A stretch of DNA of 64,000 nucleotides from Synechococcus sp. PROS-9-1 (GTDB lineage Bacteria; Cyanobacteriota; Cyanobacteriia; PCC-6307; Cyanobiaceae), in assembly GCF_014279775.1 (NCBI RefSeq), contig NZ_CP047961.1:248001-312000 (forward strand), read 5' to 3'. The position numbers were made by a program, and so were the translations under genes. The notes below the pieces were generated by a model. It saw only the letters and a list, made by a program, of their open reading frames with translations, made no database searches and had not been told where the DNA came from. This document shows positions 45,401 to 53,935 of the stretch, piece after piece. Within the stretch, counting starts at the first letter, position 1, and each line of letters opens with the position of its first letter.

Positions 45401-45707
45401 GGGTGGAGCCCCCGTGATGGCGACGATGGGCGATGGCCAGGCCCCAAACGCACTGAATCGAGTACACGCAGTCGCGAACCCAGGCGTCTCCGTAATTTCC
45501 GTGCACGGTGTTTGCTGTGCTGGCTGGAAGCAATCCACTCACTGGATGCTGACGTTGTAGGACCACCGCTTCGATGGCCGCATCCAGGCTCTTTAGTTTT
45601 TCAAGCCGTAGCTCGTGGTGCTCCTGAGGGTTCGGATGCGACAAAACCGTGGCCTTCCAGGCGACCGGATCTAGATTCTCCCTCGCAGTCGAGTTAGGGA
45701 TGGACAT
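42459..45707 (-). CDS. GH15-like protein related to phosphorylase kinase alpha/beta regulatory subunits
   Basis: A very large protein of 1082 aa. The N-terminal 420 residues match the GH15 (glucoamylase-like) fold as used in eukaryotic phosphorylase b kinase alpha/beta subunits: HGNYGDAWVRDCVYSIQCVW, SLDPLDALHAKYNSTNGD and DNGWGHLQLDATSLFLLQ. The later SVIGYPAWAV and YGYKRFRRDG are also typical. The rest is helical, with a YAGIWSLLHHCRGLVIGDKLER segment and a C-terminus ending in EHFYQASPAQCRRWQIEALR. Whether it hydrolyses glucan or only regulates is unknown. ATG 45707 (GTG 45716 possible) overlaps the start of the divergent wecG-type gene. Confidence 0.85.
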   Translation of the reverse strand: MSIPNSTARENLDPVAWKATVLSHPNPQEHHELRLEKLKSLDAAIEAVVLQRQHPVSGLLPASTANTVHGNYGDAWVRDCVYSIQCVWGLAIAHRRHHGGSTQRSWELEQRVLGLMRGLLNSMMRQASKVERFKYSLDPLDALHAKYNSTNGDQVVADNGWGHLQLDATSLFLLQLAQLSRSGLAVIRNRHEVAFIQNLVYYVARAYRVPDYGIWERGDKGNEGLPERNASSIGMAKAALEALDGVDLFGSHGDGSVQVLVPQGAVVRLRRALQGLLPRESASKEVDSACLSVIGYPAWAVEERDLVERTVQRIRRELGGPYGYKRFRRDGHQTVVEDVSRLHYERAELVNFEGVESEWPLFLAYEQLTACCEERWTDAHYWQERLKILQVERHGQQLYPELYLVPDSAVELERRAPGSQQRLANDNVPLLWTQSLAWLGEMLMEGLIEPADLDPCGRRFQAKIGAEQVLVALAPSSSALAAALKAHGLPVSDPQTCPIQVVPSSNLNDRLSAVGGDEALRLSGLPMLRADTSDTARLYRQGDEQLAVLPAVLEEDTFFVSHDPRQLMESVLNELHLLQRHWRGEGSPLLMIPIEATLLENNPELLMDLTTRLHSGRLEDVPVCFSDLETLAHSAQWVTLPATTARSNAHQRSDAARYLQDSTDFSDLTAAQEQELDDIPLAQLRDRLWSSHSLREQAEVLELLKRQLGYRAILSGPKGTPIELITLLEEIYHRGLSQEDWNVARRCAGAMGLVHPQLEDAVIDLLSRQKQVVVGRNYTSDSRLSAPASSPAIAALIERTCGNDGRERMLQQELLVALDGLARREPEKLKGTLTLQLGQLLLLLTSELAAERQLSQDEAFEALCSEAPHGISLRLQALLNDVDHARAALQRRELLHLRGHVQWTVPEPLEERPSGSDWLQHRMRLGSLQQVPKEFYAGIWSLLHHCRGLVIGDKLERRNRLTSSLVLEKTPGERNFAIQVEHLLSRIEAAEYRQLCTESLLSLMAFTTTNPDMRFEDDIALDVVIGHAVRVGWQSTHPQQDIETYSQHKAAAWEHFYQASPAQCRRWQIEALRELVQQEGLL

Positions 45708-46485
45708 CACCAGCACCGGTCCGCGTGATCAACGTCGCTTCCAAGTGCTTGGGGTTCCAGTGGATGCGTGTCGCGATGTCACCGCAGCAGCCATCGGTGT
45801 GTATGCCGATGGGGGAGGTCAGATCGTGACCCTGAATGCAGAAATGACGATGGCAGCGCGAGCCAACCCTCGCTTGGGCGCCGTGATTGCTGACGCCGAT
45901 CTGGTGGTTCCTGATGGTGCTGGCGTTGTCTGGGCTCTGCGTTTACAAGGTGTGCGCGTTCGCCGCAGCCCTGGCATTGAGCTGGCGTGGGAACTTCTGG
46001 GTTACGCAGAGGCCCATGGTTGGTCGGTGGCGCTTGTGGGTGCTGCGCCGCAGGTGATGGAACGATTATGTGATCGCTTGGTGGTGGAGCGCCCGGAATT
46101 GCGCCTAGTGCTGGCGCAACATGGGTATCTCAGCCAGGAAGATTGGCCAGAGCTCGAAGCAAGCTTGTGCGAGCTCAACCCTGATTTGGTGCTTGTGGCT
46201 CTCGGAGTTCCCCGTCAAGAACTTTGGACGCAGCGTTTAAAAGCGGCTCAAACCGGTGTGTGGATGGGTGTTGGTGGCAGCTTTGATGTCTGGTCTGGCC
46301 TCAAGAAACGAGCGCCACAATGGACCAGCCGTTTCCAGGTGGAATGGCTGTTTAGGCTTTTCCAGGAACCAAGCCGCTGGAGGCGTTATCTCGCGCTACC
46401 CCAGTTTGTGTGGGCTGTTTTGGTCAGCGGAAGCCGACTGAAGCCTGCCAAACAAAAGCAAGCAACAGGAAAAACAACGGAATGA
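45700..46485 (+). CDS. WecG/TagA/CpsF-family glycosyltransferase
   Basis: A 261-aa GT26 enzyme that adds a sugar to a lipid-linked precursor for surface polysaccharide. Seen: [27 protein letters not shown] and the C-terminal [23 protein letters not shown] with [17 protein letters not shown] 45700 follows AGGG; it lies inside the first codons of the divergent GH15-like gene. The 3' end overlaps psbK on the other strand by 62 bp. Functionally linked in theory to the wecA-like gene at 61.8 kb. Confidence 0.93.
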   Translation: MDITSTGPRDQRRFQVLGVPVDACRDVTAAAIGVYADGGGQIVTLNAEMTMAARANPRLGAVIADADLVVPDGAGVVWALRLQGVRVRRSPGIELAWELLGYAEAHGWSVALVGAAPQVMERLCDRLVVERPELRLVLAQHGYLSQEDWPELEASLCELNPDLVLVALGVPRQELWTQRLKAAQTGVWMGVGGSFDVWSGLKKRAPQWTSRFQVEWLFRLFQEPSRWRRYLALPQFVWAVLVSGSRLKPAKQKQATGKTTE

Positions 46486-46567
46486 TCGGCAGGATGTCGA
46501 TCAGCGGACCGAAGGCTTGATAGGCCTCAGGTAACTGGGCCAGCAAATCGAGGGTGTAAGCAGCCAT
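46424..46567 (-). CDS. psbK: Photosystem II protein PsbK
   Basis: A short gene found by reading the minus strand after tgt. It encodes 47 aa: a leader [11 protein letters not shown], then [19 protein letters not shown] and the end [10 protein letters not shown], which is the PsbK pattern. The precursor leader is removed in the mature protein. It is a one-helix photosystem II core subunit. It starts 30 bp after the tgt stop, so tgt-psbK is likely an operon. The last 62 bp overlap the convergent glycosyltransferase gene. Confidence 0.96.
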   Translation of the reverse strand: MAAYTLDLLAQLPEAYQAFGPLIDILPIIPLFFLLLAFVWQASVGFR

Positions 46568-46597
46568 CCCGGCGAATTCATGGTCGGAGCTCGGACG

Positions 46598-47716
46598 CTA
46601 CCACGTGTGATGGGCTCTTGAGCTCGGCTCCCACGGAGCGAAATCCTCTGAAAAGCAACCATCACGAATGGCTAGCCCCATCGCGGTGGTGAATCGGATC
46701 AAATGGGTGAGGTTATGGATGCTCAAGAGCGTGAGGCCGAGCAGTTCCTCACTACGAATTAGATGATTCAGGTAGGCACGGGTGTGCTGGCGGCAGGCGA
46801 TGCAGGGGCAGCTTGCGTCTAACGGAGTGTGGTCGTGCCGGAACCGAGCGTTGCGCAGGTTCCAGCGCTCGCCCCCAACCAGTGCCGTGCCATGCCTGCC
46901 GAGACGCGTGGGCAGAACGCAATCAAACATGTCAATTCCATTGGCGACGGCGACGGCCATCTCACGCAGGGTGCCAATGCCCATGAGATAGCGGGGGCGA
47001 TCATCTGGCAATAGGGGTGTGACTTGGCGCACGATCTGATGCATCTCCTCCACCGGTTCACCAACGCTGACGCCGCCGATGGCGATGCCGGGCAGGTTGA
47101 AGTCCGCCACCGTTCGTGCGCTGAGATCACGGAGGTGGGGGAAACAACCTCCTTGGACAATCCCGAAGAGGGCTTGATCGTCGCGTTGATGGGCGTCTGC
47201 ACAGCGGCCTAGCCAGGCGTGCGTGCGCCGGCAGGCCTCCGCGACATCATTTTCTGTGGCTGGATAGGGCGGACATTGATCGAAGGCCATGGCCACATCA
47301 GCGCCAAGGCGCATTTGGATCTGCATCGACCGCTCTGGGGTCAGCAAGATGCGGCTGCCATTGCGTGGGTTGCGGAAGTCCACCCCTTCGTCGTCAATGC
47401 GGTTGAGGTCGCCGAGGCTGAACACCTGGAAGCCACCGGAATCGGTGAGCATCGGACCGTCCCAGCCCATGAACCGATGCAACCCCCCGGCTTCAGCAAC
47501 GATCTCCTCCCCAGGTTGGAGATGCAGGTGATAGGTGTTGGACAGCACCATTTGGGCGCCGGTCTCTGCCAATTGGGAGGTGGTTACCCCTTTCACGGTG
47601 CCCAGCGTGCCCACGGGCATGAACCGTGGCGTCATGACCGGACCGTGTGGTGTGTGGAAACATCCACAACGGGCGCCCGTGTTGCGGCAAGTGGCCTGAA
47701 TCTCGAACTGGAACAC
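46598..47716 (-). CDS. tgt: Queuine/preQ1 tRNA-ribosyltransferase
   Basis: A 372-aa enzyme that exchanges guanine-34 for preQ1 in tRNAs with GUN anticodons. Seen: [23 protein letters not shown], the catalytic [16 protein letters not shown], and the second Asp in [12 protein letters not shown]. The zinc site is [21 protein letters not shown] at 47716 (FQFEIQATC) preceded by GGAGGG is preferred; TTG 47731 is in frame. psbK follows 30 bp downstream. Confidence 0.95.
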   Translation of the reverse strand: MFQFEIQATCRNTGARCGCFHTPHGPVMTPRFMPVGTLGTVKGVTTSQLAETGAQMVLSNTYHLHLQPGEEIVAEAGGLHRFMGWDGPMLTDSGGFQVFSLGDLNRIDDEGVDFRNPRNGSRILLTPERSMQIQMRLGADVAMAFDQCPPYPATENDVAEACRRTHAWLGRCADAHQRDDQALFGIVQGGCFPHLRDLSARTVADFNLPGIAIGGVSVGEPVEEMHQIVRQVTPLLPDDRPRYLMGIGTLREMAVAVANGIDMFDCVLPTRLGRHGTALVGGERWNLRNARFRHDHTPLDASCPCIACRQHTRAYLNHLIRSEELLGLTLLSIHNLTHLIRFTTAMGLAIRDGCFSEDFAPWEPSSRAHHTW

Positions 47717-47775
47717 AGGCCCTCCATGCAACGCATCAATTTACGGTGAGCCGTGTTGGAACATTGGTCGAGGTC

Positions 47776-48549
47776 ATGCCTTCAGCGCCCTCGTGGCTGC
47801 GCGATTTAGTGGGTGCCTGGATTTTTTATTCAGTGCTGCCTGCCTGGCCCTGGCCTCAGCCTCGCTTCGAACGCATCGCCCGCTTTGCTCCTTGGATCGG
47901 CTTGGTCATTGGTGGCCTGCAGGCGGGATTGTGGTGGCTTCTGTCCGGTTTGGGCTGGCCTCAAGTCGCGGTCGTCCCAGCTGTTTTGGCTTTGGGGTTG
48001 TGGCTCACCGGTGGGCTCCATTTCGATGGATTGATGGATACGGCTGATGGTCTCGCTGCAGGGCCTGAGCGTTGCCTGGAGGCGATGGAGGACAGCCGTG
48101 TGGGTGCCAGTGCTGTGCAGTTGTCAGTGGTGGTGCTGTTGTTTCAGTTCGCTGCTTTGGTGCGTTTGGGCCCCCTGGCACCGATCGCTTTGGTGGTCAC
48201 GAGCGCGTTGGCAAGGGTGTCGCCCCTTTGGGCGATGGCGCGGTTCGATTATTTGCGGGTGAATGGAACGGCTGGTTTTCACCGCCGTCACCAAAAGGGT
48301 CTTGGAGACGCTGTTCCCACCCTCGTTTTGTTGGTGGTGTTGAGCCCATTGAACCCACTGCTCCAGCAGCTGCCGCTCTTGACGGCGCCTCTTTGTTTGC
48401 TGAGCGCATTGGTCGCGGCAGAGTGGCTCGGCCGTCGCCTGGGAGGGATGACGGGAGATGGCTATGGAGCTGTTGTGATGCTCAGCGAAACCTCTAGTTT
48501 GTTGCTGATAGCCCTGTTGGAGTCTGCGCTTGGCTCGGGGGCAGGCTGA
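47776..48549 (+). CDS. cobS: Adenosylcobinamide-GDP ribazoletransferase (cobalamin synthase)
   Basis: A 257-aa polytopic membrane enzyme that joins the lower ligand to adenosylcobinamide-GDP, the last step of (pseudo)cobalamin assembly. Seen: TGGLHFDGLMDTADGL, the catalytic acidic motif, MEDSRVGASAV, and GGMTGDGYGA near the C-terminus. ATG 47776 is preferred; the frame extends back to 47647 across the tgt start. The 3' end overlaps the convergent kinase by 56 bp. Confidence 0.94.
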   Translation: MPSAPSWLRDLVGAWIFYSVLPAWPWPQPRFERIARFAPWIGLVIGGLQAGLWWLLSGLGWPQVAVVPAVLALGLWLTGGLHFDGLMDTADGLAAGPERCLEAMEDSRVGASAVQLSVVVLLFQFAALVRLGPLAPIALVVTSALARVSPLWAMARFDYLRVNGTAGFHRRHQKGLGDAVPTLVLLVVLSPLNPLLQQLPLLTAPLCLLSALVAAEWLGRRLGGMTGDGYGAVVMLSETSSLLLIALLESALGSGAG

Positions 48550-49642
48550 GGAGAAATCCATTTCCGCGGCTTGGGAGGCTTGGGTCGAGCTGGTTTGGAT
48601 TGGTGTGTAAAACCAGTGCGCCGCCTCGTTCTTCGGCGAGAAGTCGAGCGAGTGCGAGCCCTAGCCCGGATCCGGATTGATCCTTGCTGCTGCTTCCCCG
48701 TTCGCCTTTGCGGAAGATCAGCTCTTGTTCTTGATCTGGGATGGGAGGCCCCCCGTCCCAGATCAAGATGCTGTGGTCCAGCAGGCTGAGGCCCAGTGGA
48801 CAGCCTGTAGGGCTATAGCGGAAGGCATTTTCCAGCAGATTGGCCACGATCTCTGAGACAACGGCATCGTCATTGGGCCGAATCTCCTGAGTCCATGTAG
48901 GCCAGTTGGTTGGTGTTTGCCAAGCGCGGCTCTGGAGTGCTGCGGTTGCGGCAGCCCGTTCAATCAGAGGTTGGAGTAATTGTTCGATCGTGAGCCCTGG
49001 GCCCTTTGCTTTCATCTGGGGAAGCAGAAGTGGGGCGGGCGCCTCGGGGCCATGTGGCAGGTTCTCTTGACCGATGAGATCCAGGGATGTGATGTAGCGG
49101 TCGAGCTGGGCCTGTTCTTGAAGGAGCCCAGTGACGAGTGGGCGTTGGAGATGTTCGGGCCCCAAACGACGGAGCAGAAGCTGGGCATAGGTGCGCAAGG
49201 CTGCCAGTGGGTTGCGCAACTGATGCACCACAAGATTCATCTGTTGGCGTTGCTGCTGGAGCTCGTCCAGTAGACGGCTGCGTTCGAGCTCAAGGCCAAG
49301 GCTGTAAGCCAAGGCTGAGGCGCTGGCTTGCAGTCGACGATCGAGTTGGTCGGACCATTCCGATTCGCGGTGCTGCTCTGCCCTCAGAACTCCTAATAAG
49401 AGGTCGTCATGGCGCAGGGGAAACCAGTGGCGCTCTGGCGCTGGAATGCGCAGAAGGGGGTCGTCGGCAATCTCGGGGAGTCGGCCACCATCTTGAGGCC
49501 ACTGATCCAACATCGTGAAGCTGGGCGCGTCTCCTTCACTGCTTTGCGCGATGTAAACAACGAGTTTGTCCAGAGACGCGTCGCTAGAGAAGCTCTGCAG
49601 CTGTTGCTTGACCAGGGTTAGGAACCGGTTGGACAGCTGCAT
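48494..49642 (-). CDS. Sensor histidine kinase, Hik2/CSK-like
   Basis: A 382-aa cytosolic kinase with no transmembrane segment. An N-terminal GAF-like region (about residues 20-125) precedes the dimerisation helix MNLVVHQLRNPLAALRTYAQL, with His as phosphoacceptor in HQLRNP. The ATPase lobe has VANLLENAFRYSP (N box), ILIWDGGPPI (G1) and SGSGLGLALAR (G2). The QLRNPLxALRT wording resembles Hik2/chloroplast sensor kinase as recalled, which senses plastoquinone redox. That identity is inference. No response regulator is next to it. Confidence 0.85.
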   Translation of the reverse strand: MQLSNRFLTLVKQQLQSFSSDASLDKLVVYIAQSSEGDAPSFTMLDQWPQDGGRLPEIADDPLLRIPAPERHWFPLRHDDLLLGVLRAEQHRESEWSDQLDRRLQASASALAYSLGLELERSRLLDELQQQRQQMNLVVHQLRNPLAALRTYAQLLLRRLGPEHLQRPLVTGLLQEQAQLDRYITSLDLIGQENLPHGPEAPAPLLLPQMKAKGPGLTIEQLLQPLIERAAATAALQSRAWQTPTNWPTWTQEIRPNDDAVVSEIVANLLENAFRYSPTGCPLGLSLLDHSILIWDGGPPIPDQEQELIFRKGERGSSSKDQSGSGLGLALARLLAEERGGALVLHTNPNQLDPSLPSRGNGFLLSLPPSQAQTPTGLSATN

Positions 49643-50035
49643 GCGTGAAATTGTGTGCCTGGATACAGCCGTGGCGGCAACCCATGAGCGGACCGTCTTG
49701 CCAATTCAGGAAAAAGTCTTAAGATCAGAAGATCGACCAACGGCGCTCTTCGTTGAGGTGCCGGTTTCCTGTCGATTCTGCTCGGGTTGCACTTTCGTTG
49801 CTACCAAGGTTACAGCAGAGGTTGATGTGTCTCTTGTTGTCAGCGGTTTTATGCCGTTGAAAGCGATGGTGTTTGTCGGTTGATCGTGCCGCTTTGGCTG
49901 CGCGATCAATCCTCCGATTCGCTGACGTCACGATGCTCTTTATGAGCGTCTCACTTGATCGTTTGCCGCTTCAAAACGGTGCCGGTCTTTCTTGACAGCC
50001 CCCTCTCATTCCCTCAAGCAGGGATTTTTGCCCAT
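49643..50035. other. 393-bp intergenic region, no gene recognised
   Basis: Region between the divergent kinase and DUF3155 genes. No coding frame is convincing; a plus-strand frame through it ending at 49883 has no start signal. It must hold both promoters and contains the inverted repeat at 49881-49908. A small RNA is possible but not shown. Confidence 0.6.
49881..49908. repeat. Inverted repeat, 12-bp imperfect stem
   Basis: TGATCGTGCCGC and GCTGCGCGATCA pair over 12 positions with one mismatch and one G-T pair around the loop TTTG. No T-run follows on either strand, so it is not a standard terminator. It lies 128 bp upstream of the DUF3155 start and could be a leader hairpin or an operator. 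Confidence 0.6.
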
Positions 50036-50404
50036 ATGTCCAAAAAACGTAAGAGGATTAGTCGTCGCCGCCTCGCTGGCCAGCGTGTGCTGGCGCATGT
50101 GCCGACTCATCATCTAGAAACTGGTGAACACAAGCCTGTGACAGCGGCTCGGCGCTACATCGCCGAGGGCGTTCTCATGCCACCGGCCCTGGTCAACGTC
50201 CGCCGTAACGAACACACCACAGACAAATTCTTCTGGGGTGAAAAAGGACTGTTTAGTGCTCAGTACGCCGAGGAAAATCATTTTCTGTTCCCTTCCCTTC
50301 GTTCCATCGTTGATCACGTTGGTGAAGAGGTCATCTTTGAAGGCCTAGATCTGGCGTCTGACGATTGGGAGGAAATGGAAGAGTACGAATACGCCTTCGT
50401 CTGA
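50036..50404 (+). CDS. DUF3155-family protein
   Basis: A 122-aa cyanobacterial protein of unknown function. The start MSKKRKRISRRRLAGQRVLA is very basic, followed by GEHKPVTAARRYIAEGVLMPPAL, the family core. The C-terminus is strongly acidic (DDWEEMEEYEYAFV). ATG 50036 is chosen over an in-frame 49955 because the family starts here. The charge split suggests a nucleic-acid or ribosome partner, which is inference only. It sits alone with a long leader. Confidence 0.85.
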   Translation: MSKKRKRISRRRLAGQRVLAHVPTHHLETGEHKPVTAARRYIAEGVLMPPALVNVRRNEHTTDKFFWGEKGLFSAQYAEENHFLFPSLRSIVDHVGEEVIFEGLDLASDDWEEMEEYEYAFV

Positions 50405-50438
50405 TTCCCTTTCATTCCAACCCTTGATTGCAAAGCCC

Positions 50439-51062
50439 TTAAGCGCTCTGAGCTGGTTGATCCAGCCAACGCTCGAGGGCTTTTTTCATTTCAGCTTGAG
50501 CCTCAACGGGGATGGCATGCCCATGGTCGAAACTGAAAAGCTCACAGGCTTGATGGCTAAGAGCTAGGTCGTTTTTAAGCGCTAAGGCTGCTGAATGCGG
50601 CACGACCTCGTCATGCCGTCCATGCAGAAGAAGCGCAGGTGGGCGAGTAATAGGGGCTTGCCAATGGGGATGGGGATAGGCACTGCATGCGATGAATCCG
50701 GCAAGTGGTAAGTCACAACCGGCGGCGATGGCCATGGCACCTCCTTGAGAAAAGCCCAACAGCACCGTTGCTTCCAGTGGGATCTCCGCTGAGCCCAGAT
50801 TGTTGATGCGTTCTTTTAATTCTTCAACAGCTGCTGGAACGGCGGCCCAGTCGGCCGGGAAGAGGCCATACCACTGTCGTCCTGATCCTTGGGTTTGCAG
50901 TTGGGGAGCTTGCAGGGCAACCAACTCGAGTGGTGTCGCGATCGCCTCGGCGAGCGCTTGTCCCAGCGGCATCAGGTCGCCGGCATCGGCTCCCCATCCA
51001 TGAAGAAGAACCAGGCGTGCCCGAGCCTTCGCTGTGGGTTGGCGGAGCAGATCGGCGGCCAT
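50439..51062 (-). CDS. Alpha/beta hydrolase, carboxylesterase/phospholipase family
   Basis: A 207-aa serine hydrolase. The nucleophile elbow is LLGFSQGGAMA (GxSxG), the acid is LHGRHDEVVP and the catalytic His is FDHGHAIP. The N-terminal VLLHGWGADAGDL gives the oxyanion region. The small size and motifs fit the YpfH/acyl-protein thioesterase-like group. Substrate is unknown. It is divergent from purH with 60 bp between. Confidence 0.88.
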   Translation of the reverse strand: MAADLLRQPTAKARARLVLLHGWGADAGDLMPLGQALAEAIATPLELVALQAPQLQTQGSGRQWYGLFPADWAAVPAAVEELKERINNLGSAEIPLEATVLLGFSQGGAMAIAAGCDLPLAGFIACSAYPHPHWQAPITRPPALLLHGRHDEVVPHSAALALKNDLALSHQACELFSFDHGHAIPVEAQAEMKKALERWLDQPAQSA

Positions 51063-51122
51063 GGCATCAGATGGGCGGTTGCTGCGTAGGTTGGCTCAAG
51101 CCCTGTCTTTCGTCCTGCTGCC

Positions 51123-52730
51123 ATGGCTCCAACTGCCTTGCTGAGCGTGTCTGATAAACGGGGGGTGGTGCCTCTTGCTGAGGCTCTCAATCGGCTCCAT
51201 GGCTACCAACTGCTGTCCAGTGGTGGAACAGCCAAAGTGCTTGAAGAGGCTGGTTTGCCCGTCACACGAGTGGCAGACCACACCGGTGCTCCTGAGATCC
51301 TTGGCGGTCGCGTTAAAACCCTCCATCCTCGAATCCATGGCGGAATCTTGGCGCGAAGGGGAGATCCGGCCCATGAGGCGGATCTCCTCGCACAGAAGAT
51401 CGATCCCATCGACGTGGTGGTGGTGAACCTCTACCCGTTCAGGGAAACCGTCGCAGTCCCCGATGTGAGCTGGGACAGTGCCATTGAGAACATCGACATC
51501 GGCGGCCCCACGATGGTTCGCTCTGCTGCCAAAAATCATGCCCATGTCGCGGTGCTCACCAGTCCTGAGCAGTACGACAGCTTTTTGCAAGCGCTGTCTG
51601 GATCGGCTGGAGGCGTGGACGCCAATGTGCGCCGGCAATTGGCCTTAGAGGCATTTGCCCATACGGCTGCGTATGACGTCGCGATTAGTCGTTGGATGCA
51701 ATCTCGTCCAGAGTTGCAACCTGCTGTTGATGCCAACTCTCCCGCCGAAGCCAAAGCTCCAGACGAAGCCCTGCCATGGCTAGAGGCTCTGCCGCTCCGG
51801 CAGACATTGCGCTACGGGGAGAACCCCCACCAAAAGGCGGCTTGGTTCAGCAGCCCTGTGGGATGGGGGGGCGCCAAGCAGCTGCAAGGAAAGGAGCTCA
51901 GCACCAATAATCTGCTCGATCTGGAAGCGGCCCTGGCCACCGTTCGTGAGTTTGGATATGGCTCAGACGGCCTTCATCGCGCAGAGCAAGCGGCAGCTGT
52001 GGTGGTGAAGCACACCAATCCCTGTGGCGTGGCGGTGGGTGATGGCGTGGCCATCGCCCTTACTCGGGCTCTCGATGGTGATCGAATCAGCGCCTTTGGT
52101 GGCATTGTTGCCCTGAATGCTGTGGTGGATCACCTAGCTGCCAAGGAGCTCACAAGCTTGTTCTTGGAGTGTGTTGTAGCGCCTGGGTATAGCCCAGAAG
52201 CGCGTGAGATTTTGGCAGCCAAAGGCAATCTCCGCCTCCTCGAATTGGCGCCTGAGGCGATTGATGCGGCAGCTAAAGACCACGTCCGCAGCATTCTTGG
52301 TGGTGTTTTGGTGCAGGATCTCGACGATCAACCGATCGATCCCTCCGCTTGGACGGTGGCGAGCCAGCGTCAACCCACTGCGGCTGAAGACGCCGATCTC
52401 CGCTTTGCTTGGCAGCTCGTGCGACACGTGCGCTCGAATGCGATTTTGGTCGCACGTGATGGGCAGAGCCTGGGTGTTGGGGCTGGTCAGATGAATCGCG
52501 TTGGGTCTGCCCGACTTGCTTTAGAGGCTGCTGGAGAGCAAGCAGTGGGGGCTGTGCTCGCGAGTGATGGTTTCTTCCCATTCGATGACACCGTGCGTCT
52601 TGCCGCAAGCCATGGAATTAAGGCCGTCATCCATCCAGGTGGCAGCCTTCGGGATGCTGACTCGATCAAGGCCTGCGATGAGCTTGGTTTGGCCATGGTG
52701 CTGACCGGACGACGTCACTTTCTTCACTAA
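51123..52730 (+). CDS. purH: Bifunctional AICAR formyltransferase / IMP cyclohydrolase
   Basis: A 535-aa enzyme for the last two steps of IMP synthesis. The N-terminal cyclohydrolase part has [23 protein letters not shown] and [13 protein letters not shown]. The formyltransferase half has [36 protein letters not shown] and the Lys/His region before [17 protein letters not shown] 51123 is the only sensible start. Slightly longer than enteric forms because of an insert near residue 205 (Pro/Ala/Glu-rich). Confidence 0.96.
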   Translation: MAPTALLSVSDKRGVVPLAEALNRLHGYQLLSSGGTAKVLEEAGLPVTRVADHTGAPEILGGRVKTLHPRIHGGILARRGDPAHEADLLAQKIDPIDVVVVNLYPFRETVAVPDVSWDSAIENIDIGGPTMVRSAAKNHAHVAVLTSPEQYDSFLQALSGSAGGVDANVRRQLALEAFAHTAAYDVAISRWMQSRPELQPAVDANSPAEAKAPDEALPWLEALPLRQTLRYGENPHQKAAWFSSPVGWGGAKQLQGKELSTNNLLDLEAALATVREFGYGSDGLHRAEQAAAVVVKHTNPCGVAVGDGVAIALTRALDGDRISAFGGIVALNAVVDHLAAKELTSLFLECVVAPGYSPEAREILAAKGNLRLLELAPEAIDAAAKDHVRSILGGVLVQDLDDQPIDPSAWTVASQRQPTAAEDADLRFAWQLVRHVRSNAILVARDGQSLGVGAGQMNRVGSARLALEAAGEQAVGAVLASDGFFPFDDTVRLAASHGIKAVIHPGGSLRDADSIKACDELGLAMVLTGRRHFLH

Positions 52731-52780
52731 GAACACGGGCACCTAGTCTCGCTGTACTCGTCCACTCAATGAACTGACCC

Positions 52781-53242
52781 ATGACCCTGCCAGCTTTGCC
52801 TTTTGCCGCCAGCTTCATGCACCCCCTGATGATGTTTGGGCTCCTGGCGGCAGGTGGCTATTCCATGTTTCTTGGGATCAAAGCCAAGAAGGTGCGCACA
52901 GGCACCCCAGAGCAGCGCAAGGCCCTGCTGCCAGGCAAGTTTGCTCAGCGTCATTACCGCTGGGGAAGCCTGATCCTCGCGGTGATGGTGACCGGAATGA
53001 TCGGTGGTATGGCCGTGACTTACATCAACAATGGCAAGTTGTTCGTGGGCCCGCATCTGCTCGTGGGCTTAGCGATGACAGGAATGATTGCCTTAGCCGC
53101 ATCATTGGCTCCGTTCATGCAGCAGGGCAATGTGATCGCTCGTAAAGCTCATGTTGGGCTCAACATGGGCACGCTCACCTTGTTCCTTTGGCAAGCGGTG
53201 AGCGGAATGGAGATTGTGAACAAGATCTGGGTGAACCGCTGA
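52781..53242 (+). CDS. DUF4079-family membrane protein
   Basis: A 153-aa protein with four predicted helices: MHPLMMFGLLAAGGYSMFLG, LILAVMVTGMIGGMAV, LLVGLAMTGMIALAAS and a C-terminal GLNMGTLTLFLWQAVSG. His residues in helices 1, 3 and 4 (FMHPL, GPHLLVG, KAHVGLN) resemble a b561-like arrangement; heme binding is inference. The family is cyanobacterial and algal with no proven role. ATG 52781 is 50 bp after purH. Confidence 0.85.
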   Translation: MTLPALPFAASFMHPLMMFGLLAAGGYSMFLGIKAKKVRTGTPEQRKALLPGKFAQRHYRWGSLILAVMVTGMIGGMAVTYINNGKLFVGPHLLVGLAMTGMIALAASLAPFMQQGNVIARKAHVGLNMGTLTLFLWQAVSGMEIVNKIWVNR

Positions 53243-53248
53243 TCTTGA

Positions 53249-53917
53249 TCAAAAGGCTGCCCGCCTTCTGGGCGGGCAGGTGAGCCCTTGGCTGGCATGA
53301 AAATCTTCCTGCACTTTCCAGGTGAGACGCCTAGAAATTTGGCGGACAATCTGGCGCAAGAGGTGATCCCCGCTGGACTGAACAAGCCCATCAGGAAGCA
53401 ATGTGATCACTTTGGGAAGGTGAATCCAAACAGAGAGATCAAGATCCCAGCTCACAGCAGTGAGCTCTTCAGGGGAGTCACTTGTGCCGTTGTTCTCAAG
53501 ACTGAGATTGGCCTGGAAATCAACGTCGTAAAGATCAGCTAAGGCTGGATCTTGATTGCTGAGAGGAACCGTACAGATCGCATAATTACCTGCGTTCTGA
53601 GGTAGTAAGCGCAATCCGATTGTTGGTTCTACCTCAAACCCGAAGTTGCCAAATCGTCCGAGAGTGAGGGCATAGGCCTGCTCGTCAATGGACTTGACCT
53701 CCATGGGCGCTGCACAACGTCGAAACCAGCCTTCGTGCCGATCGAGGTAGGCCCCAACGGTTTGAAAGTCGGCACGCATTTCCATGCGATCGCGAAATTG
53801 ACTGCGGTAGCAGCGAACTTGACGGCTATCGCTATCGCGCAATGTCTCGGTTGAGGATCTCGTCAAGAGCAGCACGTGTGCAGGTCCCCGGTTGGAGAAG
53901 TCTCCATGATGAACCAA
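53249..53917 (-). CDS. DUF1997-family protein
   Basis: A protein of up to 222 aa. The core (about residues 45-205) has YALTLGRFGNFGFEVEPTIGL, DLDLSVWIHLP and DHLLRQIVRQISRRLTWKVQ, matching the cyanobacterial/plastid DUF1997 family of unknown function. The frame opens with TTG 53917, 18 bp after the ispH stop; a later ATG (MEMRADF) would shorten it, so the start is uncertain. The last codons (PPRRRAAF) are part of the terminator hairpin. Confidence 0.8.
   Translation of the reverse strand: MVHHGDFSNRGPAHVLLLTRSSTETLRDSDSRQVRCYRSQFRDRMEMRADFQTVGAYLDRHEGWFRRCAAPMEVKSIDEQAYALTLGRFGNFGFEVEPTIGLRLLPQNAGNYAICTVPLSNQDPALADLYDVDFQANLSLENNGTSDSPEELTAVSWDLDLSVWIHLPKVITLLPDGLVQSSGDHLLRQIVRQISRRLTWKVQEDFHASQGLTCPPRRRAAF
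53251..53279. terminator. Strong hairpin between convergent genes, probable bidirectional terminator
   Basis: A perfect 9-bp stem CTGCCCGCC (53257-53265) / GGCGGGCAG (53271-53279) with loop TTCTG. On the minus strand it is followed by CCTTTTG. It begins 15 bp after the DUF4079 stop and overlaps the final codons of the DUF1997 gene. Confidence 0.75.
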
Positions 53918-53935
53918 TGTAAAGGGATCTGGGGA

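Noticed and set aside
49566-49883. 105-aa frame with Cys pairs across the kinase start
   Set aside because: Antisense to the kinase N-terminus and then intergenic; Cys spacing looks accidental.
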